From UBA3839 sp963627995 (lineage in GTDB: Bacteria > Bacteroidota > Bacteroidia > Bacteroidales > Bacteroidaceae), in the NCBI GenBank assembly GCA_963627995.1, contig CAVGCV010000041.1, forward strand, positions 1 to 6,758: DNA of 6,758 bases, written 5' to 3'. The position numbers and the translations under genes are program-made. Below are positions 1 to 5,246 of this stretch, one piece after another (the stretch's first letter is position 1; each line of letters starts with the position of its first letter). The notes beneath the pieces are model-generated. The model was not told the DNA's origin. It did not search any database and worked only from the letters and a program-made list of their open reading frames with translations.

Positions 1-80
1 CGGCGTATCTCCTGGGAGCTTACCTCACGGCCTTCCGGCGTGGCTGTGCAGTGGATTACGAGATATTCCAGCCGGGCCAT
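1..80 (-). CDS. N-acetylmuramoyl-L-alanine amidase (endolysin), N-terminal fragment
   Basis: Only the first 26 codons are inside the window, and the gene continues beyond position 1. The reading begins MARLEYLVIHCTATPEGREV and runs on through SSQEIRR. The 'LVIHCTAT' block followed by 'IRR' is the usual beginning of the Amidase_2 (T7 lysozyme-like) fold, in which the histidine (residue 10 here) is a zinc ligand. Such enzymes cut the bond between N-acetylmuramic acid and L-alanine in peptidoglycan, and in a phage they serve lysis. The ATG overlaps the capsid stop codon by one base (TGATG, 82-78), which suggests translational coupling to the capsid gene. The function rests on a short motif, so the remaining zinc ligands cannot be checked. 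A host-type peptidoglycan-recognition amidase is an alternative, but the phage context favours an endolysin. Confidence 0.75.
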   Translation of the reverse strand, partial: MARLEYLVIHCTATPEGREVSSQEIR

Positions 81-1141
81 CAGGCGGTCGCCTTGTATCC
101 GTTGGTCATCACCACGCCCGCGTCTTCCTTCTTGGGCATGCAGATGAAGTAGTGGCGGAAGTTCACCTTGTTGCGCTGGTACTCGGGGTCGTTCTCTGCC
201 GCGCTCCAGTACATCTTGGTCGAGCCGGTCGCCTTGAACACGCGCGGGGTGTAGAATGCGAAGGAGCACTGGAACTCGCCCGTCTCGCCCGTCTCGCCCA
301 CATCTTTCTTCACGCCCTTGGTCGTGTAGTAGGGGGTGTTGGCGTACTCGTAGACGTCGAAGCCGTAGAGCTTGCCCACCCTGCCGGTGTTGCGGTCGAT
401 GTTGTACTGCTCCTTGAAACGCTGGTCGGTCTCCAGGAGGTCGTTCACATGATCGGTGCAAAGCACGAGACGGCGGTTGGCTACCGGCACATTCAGCTTG
501 TCGAGGGCTGCTTTCATGGCAAGCAGGTCCTTGACGGTCATCTTCAGACGGCCGGTGGTCGCGTCACGCTCGCCGGTGGTGGTCAGCACCGGGGTCTTCG
601 CGGCGTTGGAGCTGGCGCAGAGGGCGTGTGCCGCCTTGGCGAACTTGGCATCGTTGATGGCGTTCGAGTGGCTTTCCTTCACCCTGGCCATCTTGTCATG
701 GCTGATGGCGTACAGCTCGTCGTCCGTGATGGGGGTTACCTTGGTCTGGAACTTGGCGAGCTTGACGGCGATGTCCTTGTCGTCCAGCGCCTGCAGGGGG
801 ATGGGATAGGTCGTGTTGTTTATCAGCACGTCGGGGTCAACGCCCACTTCCACCAGGTGGATGACGTCGTTGTCCACGATGCCCGAATTGTCGGGGATGC
901 CGTCAAGCCATGTGCCGGACAGATACTCGCGCAGGGCTTTCACCATCTCGCCTGTCCAGATTTCCTTAAACACGCCGGCACGCGCCACGCCCACCGGCAT
1001 CACGCCGCCCACGGCAAGGGCGATGGCGTTCGCGCCAACGGCGCCCGCCACGGGCGAAAAGCCCAACGCCAATCCAAGAACGGCCCCGACCGCTGCGTTG
1101 AACAGCAGGGCGCCCGCCATGGTCAAAATTGTCTTCTTCAT
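80..1141 (-). CDS. Major capsid protein (Bacteroidetes Mu-like phage type)
   Basis: This 353-residue protein probably forms the icosahedral head shell. The stretch after residue 55, with 'AGVFKEIWTGEMVKALRE', 'NDVIHLVEVGVDPDVLINNT' and 'KFQTKVTPITDDELYAISHD', resembles the major capsid proteins I know from Bacteroidetes Mu-like phages, which are expected to have the HK97 fold. The first 50 or so residues are very rich in Ala, Gly and Val and could be mistaken for a signal or membrane segment. In a capsid protein they are more likely a removable or packing arm. A GETGETGE tandem (residues about 284-291) lies in a probable surface loop. The ATG at 1141 is preceded by AAGGA at a 4-nt spacing. 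The gene follows the protease/scaffold gene by 26 nt, the usual protease-scaffold-capsid order. The fold is inferred from family knowledge and position. Confidence 0.82.
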   Translation of the reverse strand: MKKTILTMAGALLFNAAVGAVLGLALGFSPVAGAVGANAIALAVGGVMPVGVARAGVFKEIWTGEMVKALREYLSGTWLDGIPDNSGIVDNDVIHLVEVGVDPDVLINNTTYPIPLQALDDKDIAVKLAKFQTKVTPITDDELYAISHDKMARVKESHSNAINDAKFAKAAHALCASSNAAKTPVLTTTGERDATTGRLKMTVKDLLAMKAALDKLNVPVANRRLVLCTDHVNDLLETDQRFKEQYNIDRNTGRVGKLYGFDVYEYANTPYYTTKGVKKDVGETGETGEFQCSFAFYTPRVFKATGSTKMYWSAAENDPEYQRNKVNFRHYFICMPKKEDAGVVMTNGYKATA

Positions 1142-1167
1142 TGTTTCCTTGTTTTTATGGGTTTGTA

Positions 1168-1620
1168 CTAAAGTTCACAATCCATGCCGTACTCCGCCTT
1201 GTAGAGACGCACGTACTCTTCCGGCTGCTCCTTGCGGAGCTGGAGCAACTTGTCCGACGGCACCTCGCTCAGTTTCTTGTAGGTGCCGGACTGCTGTGTC
1301 GCAGCTCCGCCCTGGTGGCCGACAACGGCGCTGAGCTTCACCTGGGGGGACATGGCGGCAACGATGCGCTCCAGTTTCTCCAGACCGATTTCCTTGCCCA
1401 GACTGACAAACTCGTCCTTCTTCTCCGCGCCGATGCGCTTCTCGCCCACGGCTTTCTCCACCGCGGCGGTGATGCCGGCAAGCGTCAGGAGCTCCTTCTC
1501 CTTGCGCAGTGCCGCGTTCTCGTCTTTCGCGGACTTCAACTCGCCGAGCCTGGCGGTGATCTCCGCTTCCGTTGCCGTCTCCGGCAAGCCCAGCAGCTGG
1601 GCCAAATGCTTCTGTTCCAT
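1168..1620 (-). CDS. Possible nested scaffold protein from an internal in-frame start
   Basis: Within the protease/scaffold gene, codon 165 is an ATG (1620-1618) at the exact junction between protease and scaffold domains. It would give a separate 150-residue scaffold beginning MEQKHLAQLLGLP. The sequence just before it (AATCAAAAACAAGAGCAA) is A-rich, unlike the surrounding GC-rich coding sequence, and contains AAGAG close to the ATG. A-rich leaders are common before starts in Bacteroidetes. Phage Mu (I/Z) and lambda (C/Nu3) both make their scaffold from such a nested in-frame start, so the arrangement has precedent. The A-rich patch may simply encode the Gln-rich linker NNQKQEQ. The nested product is inference. 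Confidence 0.4.
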   Translation of the reverse strand: MEQKHLAQLLGLPETATEAEITARLGELKSAKDENAALRKEKELLTLAGITAAVEKAVGEKRIGAEKKDEFVSLGKEIGLEKLERIVAAMSPQVKLSAVVGHQGGAATQQSGTYKKLSEVPSDKLLQLRKEQPEEYVRLYKAEYGMDCEL

Positions 1621-2112
1621 TTGCTCTTGTTTTTGATTGTTGTCGCCCAATGACGGCAGGGGACACGCGCTGTCCCTGCCGAGGGTTATCTTCTTTCCGT
1701 CTTTCTGCAGTACGATGGCGTCGTCGTTGGCTCCTATGTCCACAAGGCTCACCTCGAACAGCTTGCTCCTGGTTATCGTCGGGCAGGTCTGGCCCTGTAC
1801 CAACAGCCCGGGGTCCTCGCTCGTCTCCAGTATCTCAAGCCCGGCACTCACCATCTTCAGGCTGCCGAACTCGTACTGCTTCTTGCAGCGCACCGACAGC
1901 TCGGAGGCTTCGTCGAACACCAGCTCGCCGGTAACCTCGCCGTCCCCCACCGCAATGTCTTTCACATAGCCTATCACGTTGCCGCGCTCGTGCATGTACA
2001 GCAGCACGGGGTTGCGCCGGTACTGCTCCACGTTCACGCCGGATGTCAGCACCCTGGTGCCGTAACTGTTCAGGCTGTCATTCGTGATTCTTATTCTCCT
2101 GCTCTTGCTCAT
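1168..2112 (-). CDS. Prohead protease with C-terminal scaffold domain
   Basis: A 314-residue fusion that should direct capsid assembly and then cleave the scaffold. Residues 1-145 look like a caudoviral prohead serine protease. 'NPVLLYMHERGNVIGYV' carries the expected catalytic histidine (H41), 'LKMVSAGLE' the expected serine (S89), and 'LFEVSLVDIGAN' (118-129) the usual closing strand. Residues 145-164 are a polar linker. Residues 165-314 are mostly charged helix ('LLGLPETATEAEI', 'KDENAALRKEKELL'), ending in 'RLYKAEYGMDCEL', and fit a scaffold. The LLGLP..ATEAE segment also resembles the Mu I protein. I chose ATG 2112 because the upstream extension to 2361 would read through the divergent control region. 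An AAAAGGAG lies 14 nt upstream, which is long for a Shine-Dalgarno site. A TTG at 2124 is in frame but would sit only 2 nt from it. Confidence 0.85.
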   Translation of the reverse strand: MSKSRRIRITNDSLNSYGTRVLTSGVNVEQYRRNPVLLYMHERGNVIGYVKDIAVGDGEVTGELVFDEASELSVRCKKQYEFGSLKMVSAGLEILETSEDPGLLVQGQTCPTITRSKLFEVSLVDIGANDDAIVLQKDGKKITLGRDSACPLPSLGDNNQKQEQMEQKHLAQLLGLPETATEAEITARLGELKSAKDENAALRKEKELLTLAGITAAVEKAVGEKRIGAEKKDEFVSLGKEIGLEKLERIVAAMSPQVKLSAVVGHQGGAATQQSGTYKKLSEVPSDKLLQLRKEQPEEYVRLYKAEYGMDCEL

Positions 2113-2144
2113 TGTCTCTGTCAAAGCTCCTTTTGTGGACGTTT

Positions 2145-2183
2145 CACGATGCAATATTACGATGTAATTGACTGTCCGCCAAA
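2145..2183 (-). promoter_or_regulatory. Candidate leftward promoter for the protease/capsid operon
   Basis: On the minus strand TTTG (2183-2180) is followed after 20 bp by TAATATTG (2159-2152). This matches the Bacteroides pattern TTTG / TAnnTTTG except for one base in the second box. Transcription would begin near 2145, giving a leader of about 33 nt. The TTTG is the last four bases of a copy of the 15-bp regulatory motif. A small inverted repeat, ATTAC-GAT-GTAAT (2156-2168), overlaps the second box and its spacer. Confidence 0.5.
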
Positions 2184-2233
2184 CAAGTGTGCAATGGTTG
2201 CACACTTGTATGAAACGGTTGCACACTTTTTTG
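2180..2233. promoter_or_regulatory. Triple 15-bp operator/activator sites between divergent promoters
   Basis: Three near-identical 15-mers lie here. Site A is TTGCACACTTGTTTG on the minus strand (2194-2180). Site B is TTGCACACTTGTATG on the plus strand (2198-2212). Site C is TTGCACACTTTTTTG on the plus strand (2219-2233). A and B form a perfect 12-bp inverted repeat (2183-2194 / 2198-2209) with a 3-bp centre. B and C are direct repeats 21 bp apart, about two helical turns. A and C point outward, and their final TTTG coincides with the -33 element of the leftward and rightward promoter candidates. That placement fits a regulator controlling both operons. An activator contacting RNA polymerase, or a repressor covering the -33 boxes, are both possible. 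No gene for such a regulator is in the window. Confidence 0.7.
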
Positions 2234-2268
2234 GAGAGCCACCGGGATAGTGGCACTTTTGCATTGGG
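2230..2268 (+). promoter_or_regulatory. Candidate rightward promoter for the terminase/portal operon
   Basis: TTTG (2230-2233) is followed after 20 bp by CACTTTTG (2254-2261), one mismatch from the Bacteroides TAnnTTTG box. The spacing equals that of the leftward candidate. The start point would be near 2268, leaving a leader of about 50 nt before the small terminase ATG at 2318. The -33 box is the end of motif site C. Confidence 0.5.
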
Positions 2269-2317
2269 ATTCGGGGCGTGGTGTGCCCTGATATGAACGG
2301 ACAAAAACCTTATCGAC

Positions 2318-2782
2318 ATGACAAAGGAACAGATTGAAAAGAAAAAGTCGCTGGCACGCACGCTCTATCTCTCGGGACTCGAGCAGCAGGAGATTGCGGA
2401 GAAGGTGGACGTGTCGCGCGTTACCATATCCAAGTGGTGCTCGGCGGAGGGGTGGAAGGAAGCGCGTGCCGCCAAGAACATCACACGCCCCGAACTGGTG
2501 AACAAACTGCTGCTCACCATCGACACGCTGATTACACAGGTCAATGCGTCCGACGACCCGCAGCTCATGGCCGGACTGGGCGACAAACTGGCGAAACTCT
2601 CGTCGGTCATAGAGAAACTCGACAAGAAGGCCAACGTGGTGGATGCCATCGAGGTGTTCATGGCTTTCTCCAAATGGCTGGAATACCGCTCGCAGACCGA
2701 CCCGCAGGTCACGCCCGAACTGATGCGTGTCATCAACAAGTACCAGGACTTGTACATCACAGAGCAGATGGGTATCAAATGA
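2318..2782 (+). CDS. Terminase small subunit, HTH type
   Basis: A 154-residue protein expected to recognise phage DNA and load it onto the large terminase. Residues 12-46 (LARTLYLSGLEQQEIAEKVD, then VSRVTISKWCSAEGW) form a clear helix-turn-helix like that of gpP-type and Mu-like small terminases. The rest is mainly helical, with a segment of heptad-like leucines ('LGDKLAKLSSVIEKLDKK', about 89-106) that could drive ring formation. It is the first gene of the rightward operon and lies two genes-and-repeats ahead of the large terminase, the standard order. No Shine-Dalgarno sequence precedes the ATG; the leader GGACAAAAACC is A-rich, as is common in Bacteroidetes. The gene ends QMGIK at a TGA that overlaps the first repeat ORF as ATGA (2779-2782). 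The original stop may have been the TAA now found at 2928-2930, after a later copy of the same codons. Confidence 0.82.
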   Translation: MTKEQIEKKKSLARTLYLSGLEQQEIAEKVDVSRVTISKWCSAEGWKEARAAKNITRPELVNKLLLTIDTLITQVNASDDPQLMAGLGDKLAKLSSVIEKLDKKANVVDAIEVFMAFSKWLEYRSQTDPQVTPELMRVINKYQDLYITEQMGIK

Positions 2783-2841
2783 GAGCAGAGGGAAAATTCA
2801 TTTTCACTATGCCGAGTGCAGAACACATTCGGCAAAGCCAA
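2768..2841 (+). repeat. 74-bp tandem repeat, unit 1, with two hairpins and a 25-codon ORF
   Basis: The unit begins with ATGGGTATCAA (also the end of the small terminase) and continues ATGAGAGCAGAG into two hairpins. Hairpin 1 is GAAAAT-TC-ATTTTC (2792-2805). Hairpin 2 is GCCGAGT / ATTCGGC (2811-2817 / 2827-2833) with a 9-nt loop and one G-T pair. An ORF of 25 codons (2779-2856, starting MRAEGKFIFTMPSAE and ending QMGIK) starts in the ATGA overlap with the terminase stop. Because 74 is not a multiple of three, each unit shifts frame and restarts at ATGA. The peptide is not recognisable, and the structure looks better conserved than the protein. Confidence 0.85.
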
Positions 2842-2926
2842 ATGGGTATCAAATGAGAGCAGAGACTGAATTTATTCAGGCTATGCCGAATGCAGAGACT
2901 ATTCGGCGCAGCCAAATGGGTATCAA
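2842..2926 (+). repeat. 74-bp tandem repeat, unit 2, plus third copy of the 11-bp boundary
   Basis: The same layout repeats exactly 74 bp later. ATGGGTATCAA (2842-2852) is followed by ATGAGAGCAGAG, hairpin 1 CTGAAT-TT-ATTCAG (2866-2879), hairpin 2 GCCGAAT / ATTCGGC (2885-2891 / 2901-2907, perfect, 9-nt loop), and a third ATGGGTATCAA (2916-2926). A 25-codon ORF (2853-2930, starting MRAETEFIQAMPNAE and ending QMGIK) ends in TAA immediately before the GGAGG of the large terminase. Hairpin 1 arms differ completely from unit 1 yet remain fully complementary. The 63 bp between boundary copies could be an inserted element and the 11-bp ATGGGTATCAA its target duplication. Confidence 0.85.
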
Positions 2927-2942
2927 GTAACGGAGGCAGCCC

Positions 2943-4505
2943 ATGGCAACGGCAGCGGACAAGAAAAGGGCATACGAGGAATGGAAAGAGCGGTGCCGGC
3001 AGGTACAGTCCATCACGGACACGGCACTTCTGAAAAGGGAGACCCCTGCGGAAAAGGACTTGCGCATCAAGCGGCTGCTCGCCAACTATGCGGCGTTCTG
3101 CGAGTATTACTTCCCGCACTTCCTGCAGCTGCGCGACAAGACCACCGGCGAGGTCATACGCACCATACACAATGCGCCGTTCCACAACGAGGCGGCGCGC
3201 AAGGTACGCAACACGCCCGACCTGAAGGCGGTGTTCATGTGGCCGCGCGGTCATGCCAAATCGACACACCTCGATGTGTTCACGCCGCTCTGGCTGATGT
3301 TCCAGCCCAAGAGGCTCATCAACTTCATGGTGGTCGTGGGCAAGTCGGAAGACAATGCCGACCGTCTGCTCGGAGACATACAGGCGGAACTGGAATACAA
3401 CCAGAGGCTCATAGCCGACTTCGGACAACAGAAGCCTGCCAACGGCAGCTGGCAGGACGGAGAGTTCAAGGCGGCGTGCGGCGTGAAGTTCCTGGCATGC
3501 GGGCGCGGGCAGTCGCCGCGTGGCCTGCGCGACCGGGAGGCGCGTCCGGACTACATCGTCATCGACGACCTCGACGACGACGAGCTATGCCGCAACGAGA
3601 AGCGCGTGCATGACCTCACCGACTGGGTGAAGGAGGCGCTCTTCGGCGCGCTCGACGTGGGGCGCGGACGCTTCATCATGGTGGGCAACCTTATCTCAAA
3701 GAACTCGGTGCTCTACAACATCTCGCGCACGAAAGGCGTGTTCCTTTCCAAAATCCAGGCGGTGGACGCTGGCGGCGAGCCGGTGTGGCGCGAGAAATGG
3801 ACAAAGGAGGAGGCGAAGGCCTACCGCGACTTCGTGGGATACCGCGCTTGGGAAAAGGAGATGATGCACAACCCTGTCGTGGACGGCACCATCTTCCGGG
3901 CGGAGTGGATTCGCTACAAGCGTCTGCCAAGGCTCGAGAAATACGACATGCTGGTCTGTTACACCGACCCGTCATTCAAGTCCACCACGGCCAACGACTA
4001 CAAGGCGTGCCGGCTGTGGGGAAAGCTCGGGACGGAACTGCACCTCATCGACGGCTTCGTCCGCCAGGCCACGGTCAGCGAGATGGTGCGCTGGCTCTAC
4101 GACCTCCACGAACGCACGCGCGACACGGCTTCCGTGCAGTTCTTCATGGAGGCGAACTTCATGCAGGACGTGATTCTCGACGAGTTCGCAGTGGAGGGAA
4201 ACCTGCGCGGATACCAGCTGCCCATCATGCCCGACCGCCGCAAGAAGCCCGACAAGATTCAGCGCATCGAGGCGGTCAGCCCGCTCTGGGAGCGTGGCTT
4301 CGTCTTCTACAACGAGCGCAAGAAGGAAGACACCGACATGCAGGTGGGCATAGAGCAGACGCTGGCACTGGAGCGGGGAAGCCGTGTGCATGACGACGCG
4401 CCCGATGCTGACGAGGGGGCTATATGGATTCTGCAGCGCAATACAAGACAGGAAAGTTTCAAACCGGTGTTCGGCAAGAGGCCGGCCGCCAAAAACATCT
4501 GGTGA
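2943..4505 (+). CDS. Terminase large subunit (ATPase and nuclease)
   Basis: A 520-residue packaging motor that should pump DNA into the prohead through the portal and cut it. The N-terminal ATPase shows a Walker A-like loop, WPRGHAKST (100-108, with K106), and a Walker B strand, YIVIDDLDDDE (204-214). The C-terminal RNase H-like nuclease shows its first acidic residue in 'VCYTDPSFKS' (D342) and a final acidic cluster in 'VHDDAPDADEGAIWIL' (D484, D485, D488). The length is normal for the family. The ATG at 2943 is chosen because GGAGG (2932-2936) lies 6 nt upstream, the best Shine-Dalgarno match in the window. It sits directly after the tandem repeats and 2 nt before the next gene. Fold and roles come from family knowledge; the motifs are visible and appear intact. 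Confidence 0.93.
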   Translation: MATAADKKRAYEEWKERCRQVQSITDTALLKRETPAEKDLRIKRLLANYAAFCEYYFPHFLQLRDKTTGEVIRTIHNAPFHNEAARKVRNTPDLKAVFMWPRGHAKSTHLDVFTPLWLMFQPKRLINFMVVVGKSEDNADRLLGDIQAELEYNQRLIADFGQQKPANGSWQDGEFKAACGVKFLACGRGQSPRGLRDREARPDYIVIDDLDDDELCRNEKRVHDLTDWVKEALFGALDVGRGRFIMVGNLISKNSVLYNISRTKGVFLSKIQAVDAGGEPVWREKWTKEEAKAYRDFVGYRAWEKEMMHNPVVDGTIFRAEWIRYKRLPRLEKYDMLVCYTDPSFKSTTANDYKACRLWGKLGTELHLIDGFVRQATVSEMVRWLYDLHERTRDTASVQFFMEANFMQDVILDEFAVEGNLRGYQLPIMPDRRKKPDKIQRIEAVSPLWERGFVFYNERKKEDTDMQVGIEQTLALERGSRVHDDAPDADEGAIWILQRNTRQESFKPVFGKRPAAKNIW

Positions 4506-4507
4506 TC

Positions 4508-4738
4508 ATGATACAGGTTATTAAGGACATTGTCTGGGGGTGGCGGTGCAAGCGTGCCGTCCGGAAAGCCGACAAGCTCTCGAAGCTGTTCGGCATGAAA
4601 TATCTCGTGGTTTACATGAACGGCGCGCTCAAGGTCGTCCCGAAACGCACCATGCGCGAACTGGTGGCGAAGCACCGCTTCCGCAAGGGAGTGAAGATGG
4701 CTGACATCGAGCGCCGTGCCATTTATGCAACACGTTAA
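4508..4738 (+). CDS. Small basic protein of unknown function in the packaging operon
   Basis: A 76-residue protein starting MIQVIKDIVWGWRCKRAVRK. I do not recognise the family. It begins with a short hydrophobic, Trp-containing helix and is strongly basic throughout, with many Lys and Arg residues. The middle, 'GMKYLVVYMNGALKVVPKRT' (29-48), looks like two beta strands. I chose the ATG at 4508, 2 nt after the large terminase stop, over an in-frame ATG at 4424 that lies inside the terminase gene. No convincing Shine-Dalgarno site is present, so translation is probably coupled to the terminase. The basic charge would suit binding nucleic acid or the motor, but that is a guess. The position between terminase and DUF1320 suggests a head or packaging accessory role. 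Confidence 0.7.
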   Translation: MIQVIKDIVWGWRCKRAVRKADKLSKLFGMKYLVVYMNGALKVVPKRTMRELVAKHRFRKGVKMADIERRAIYATR

Positions 4739-4750
4739 AGGGAGACGGCC

Positions 4751-5170
4751 ATGTTCATCACGGAAGAGGATTACAGGGTGGTCGTCGGGGACACTGCCCT
4801 GAAGGTCATATCCCAGACCTCACAGGAGAACCGCACCAACGCGGAACTGGAGGCGTGCGAGGTAATAGCGGGATACCTCCGCCCGAAATACGACACACAG
4901 GCGGTGTTCTCCGCGGAGGGCGACGCACGCAACCGGCTGGTGGTGATGTACGCCGCCGACATCGCGCTCTACCACATGATGGCCGCCATGCCACAGAAGA
5001 TGGGCAGCGAGATACGAAAGGAACGATACGAGCGGGCCGTCAAGTGGCTGGAGGGTGTACAGGCCGGGAAGATTATCCCGGACCTGCCGATCGCCACCGA
5101 CGAGGACGGCACAACGACAGGCGACCTGCTTGTCTACGGTTCACAACAACAATTACGACACAACTGGTGA
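4751..5170 (+). CDS. Mu gp36-like head completion protein (DUF1320)
   Basis: A 139-residue protein resembling the DUF1320 / Mu gp36 family. Features are the opening 'MFITEEDYRVVVGDTALKVI', a helical core with 'ACEVIAGYLRPKYDT' and 'MYAADIALYHMMAAMPQ', and the tail 'RYERAVKWLEGVQAGKIIPD' followed by LP. Members are thought to act at the head-tail connector, adjacent to the portal. The exact role here is inferred from the family and from the neighbouring portal gene. The start is well supported: GGGAG (4740-4744) lies 6 nt before the ATG, and the previous gene stops 12 nt upstream. The 3' end is unusual only in that its last codons contain AACTGGT, which is repeated beyond the hairpin element that follows. 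Confidence 0.82.
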   Translation: MFITEEDYRVVVGDTALKVISQTSQENRTNAELEACEVIAGYLRPKYDTQAVFSAEGDARNRLVVMYAADIALYHMMAAMPQKMGSEIRKERYERAVKWLEGVQAGKIIPDLPIATDEDGTTTGDLLVYGSQQQLRHNW

Positions 5171-5172
5171 GC

Positions 5173-5237
5173 AAATGAGAGCAGAGACAAAACTTGTTTT
5201 GGCTGTGCCGAGTGCAGCCAACAATCAACAAAGATAA
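5173..5237 (+). repeat. Dispersed third copy of the hairpin repeat, shortened
   Basis: CAAATGAGAGCAGAG (5173-5187, with one flanking base) matches the start of the tandem units near 2777. Hairpin 1 is CAAAAC-TT-GTTTTG (5188-5201), a third unrelated but complementary pair of arms. The sequence then reads GTGCCGAGTGCAGCCAA, which aligns with unit 2 if 16 bp containing the second arm of hairpin 2 are missing. An alternative stem, TTGGCTG / CAGCCAA (5199-5205 / 5215-5221, 9-nt loop), is possible and overlaps hairpin 1. A 20-codon ORF starting MRAETKLVLAVPSAANNQQR ends at 5237. AACTGGT flanks the copy at 5162-5168 and 5236-5242, again a 74-bp offset. Confidence 0.75.
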
Positions 5238-5246
5238 CTGGTAGCC

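Noticed and set aside
152..1171. Long 339-codon open frame on the plus strand opposite the capsid gene
   Set aside because: It is antisense to a well-recognised capsid gene in GC-rich sequence, and its translation (His, Leu, Val and Gly rich) has no domain character. It is a codon-usage shadow.
2113..2361. Upstream extension of the protease frame to an ATG at 2361
   Set aside because: The extra 83 codons cross the operator, both promoter candidates and the start of the small terminase, and the added residues do not resemble a protease N-terminus.
2434..2856. A 140-codon plus-strand ORF ending in the first repeat peptide, as one fusion protein
   Set aside because: Most of it is the small terminase read in another frame. 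Only the last 25 codons belong to the repeat, and these have their own ATG at the ATGA overlap.
2768..2926. The 74-bp repeats as a CRISPR array
   Set aside because: There are only two and a bit units, the supposed spacers are themselves homologous, and no cas genes are present.
4424..4507. Longer start at 4424 for the 76-residue basic protein
   Set aside because: It would overlap 82 nt of the large terminase C-terminus in another frame, and those residues have no independent coding character. ATG 4508, just after the terminase stop, fits the operon spacing.
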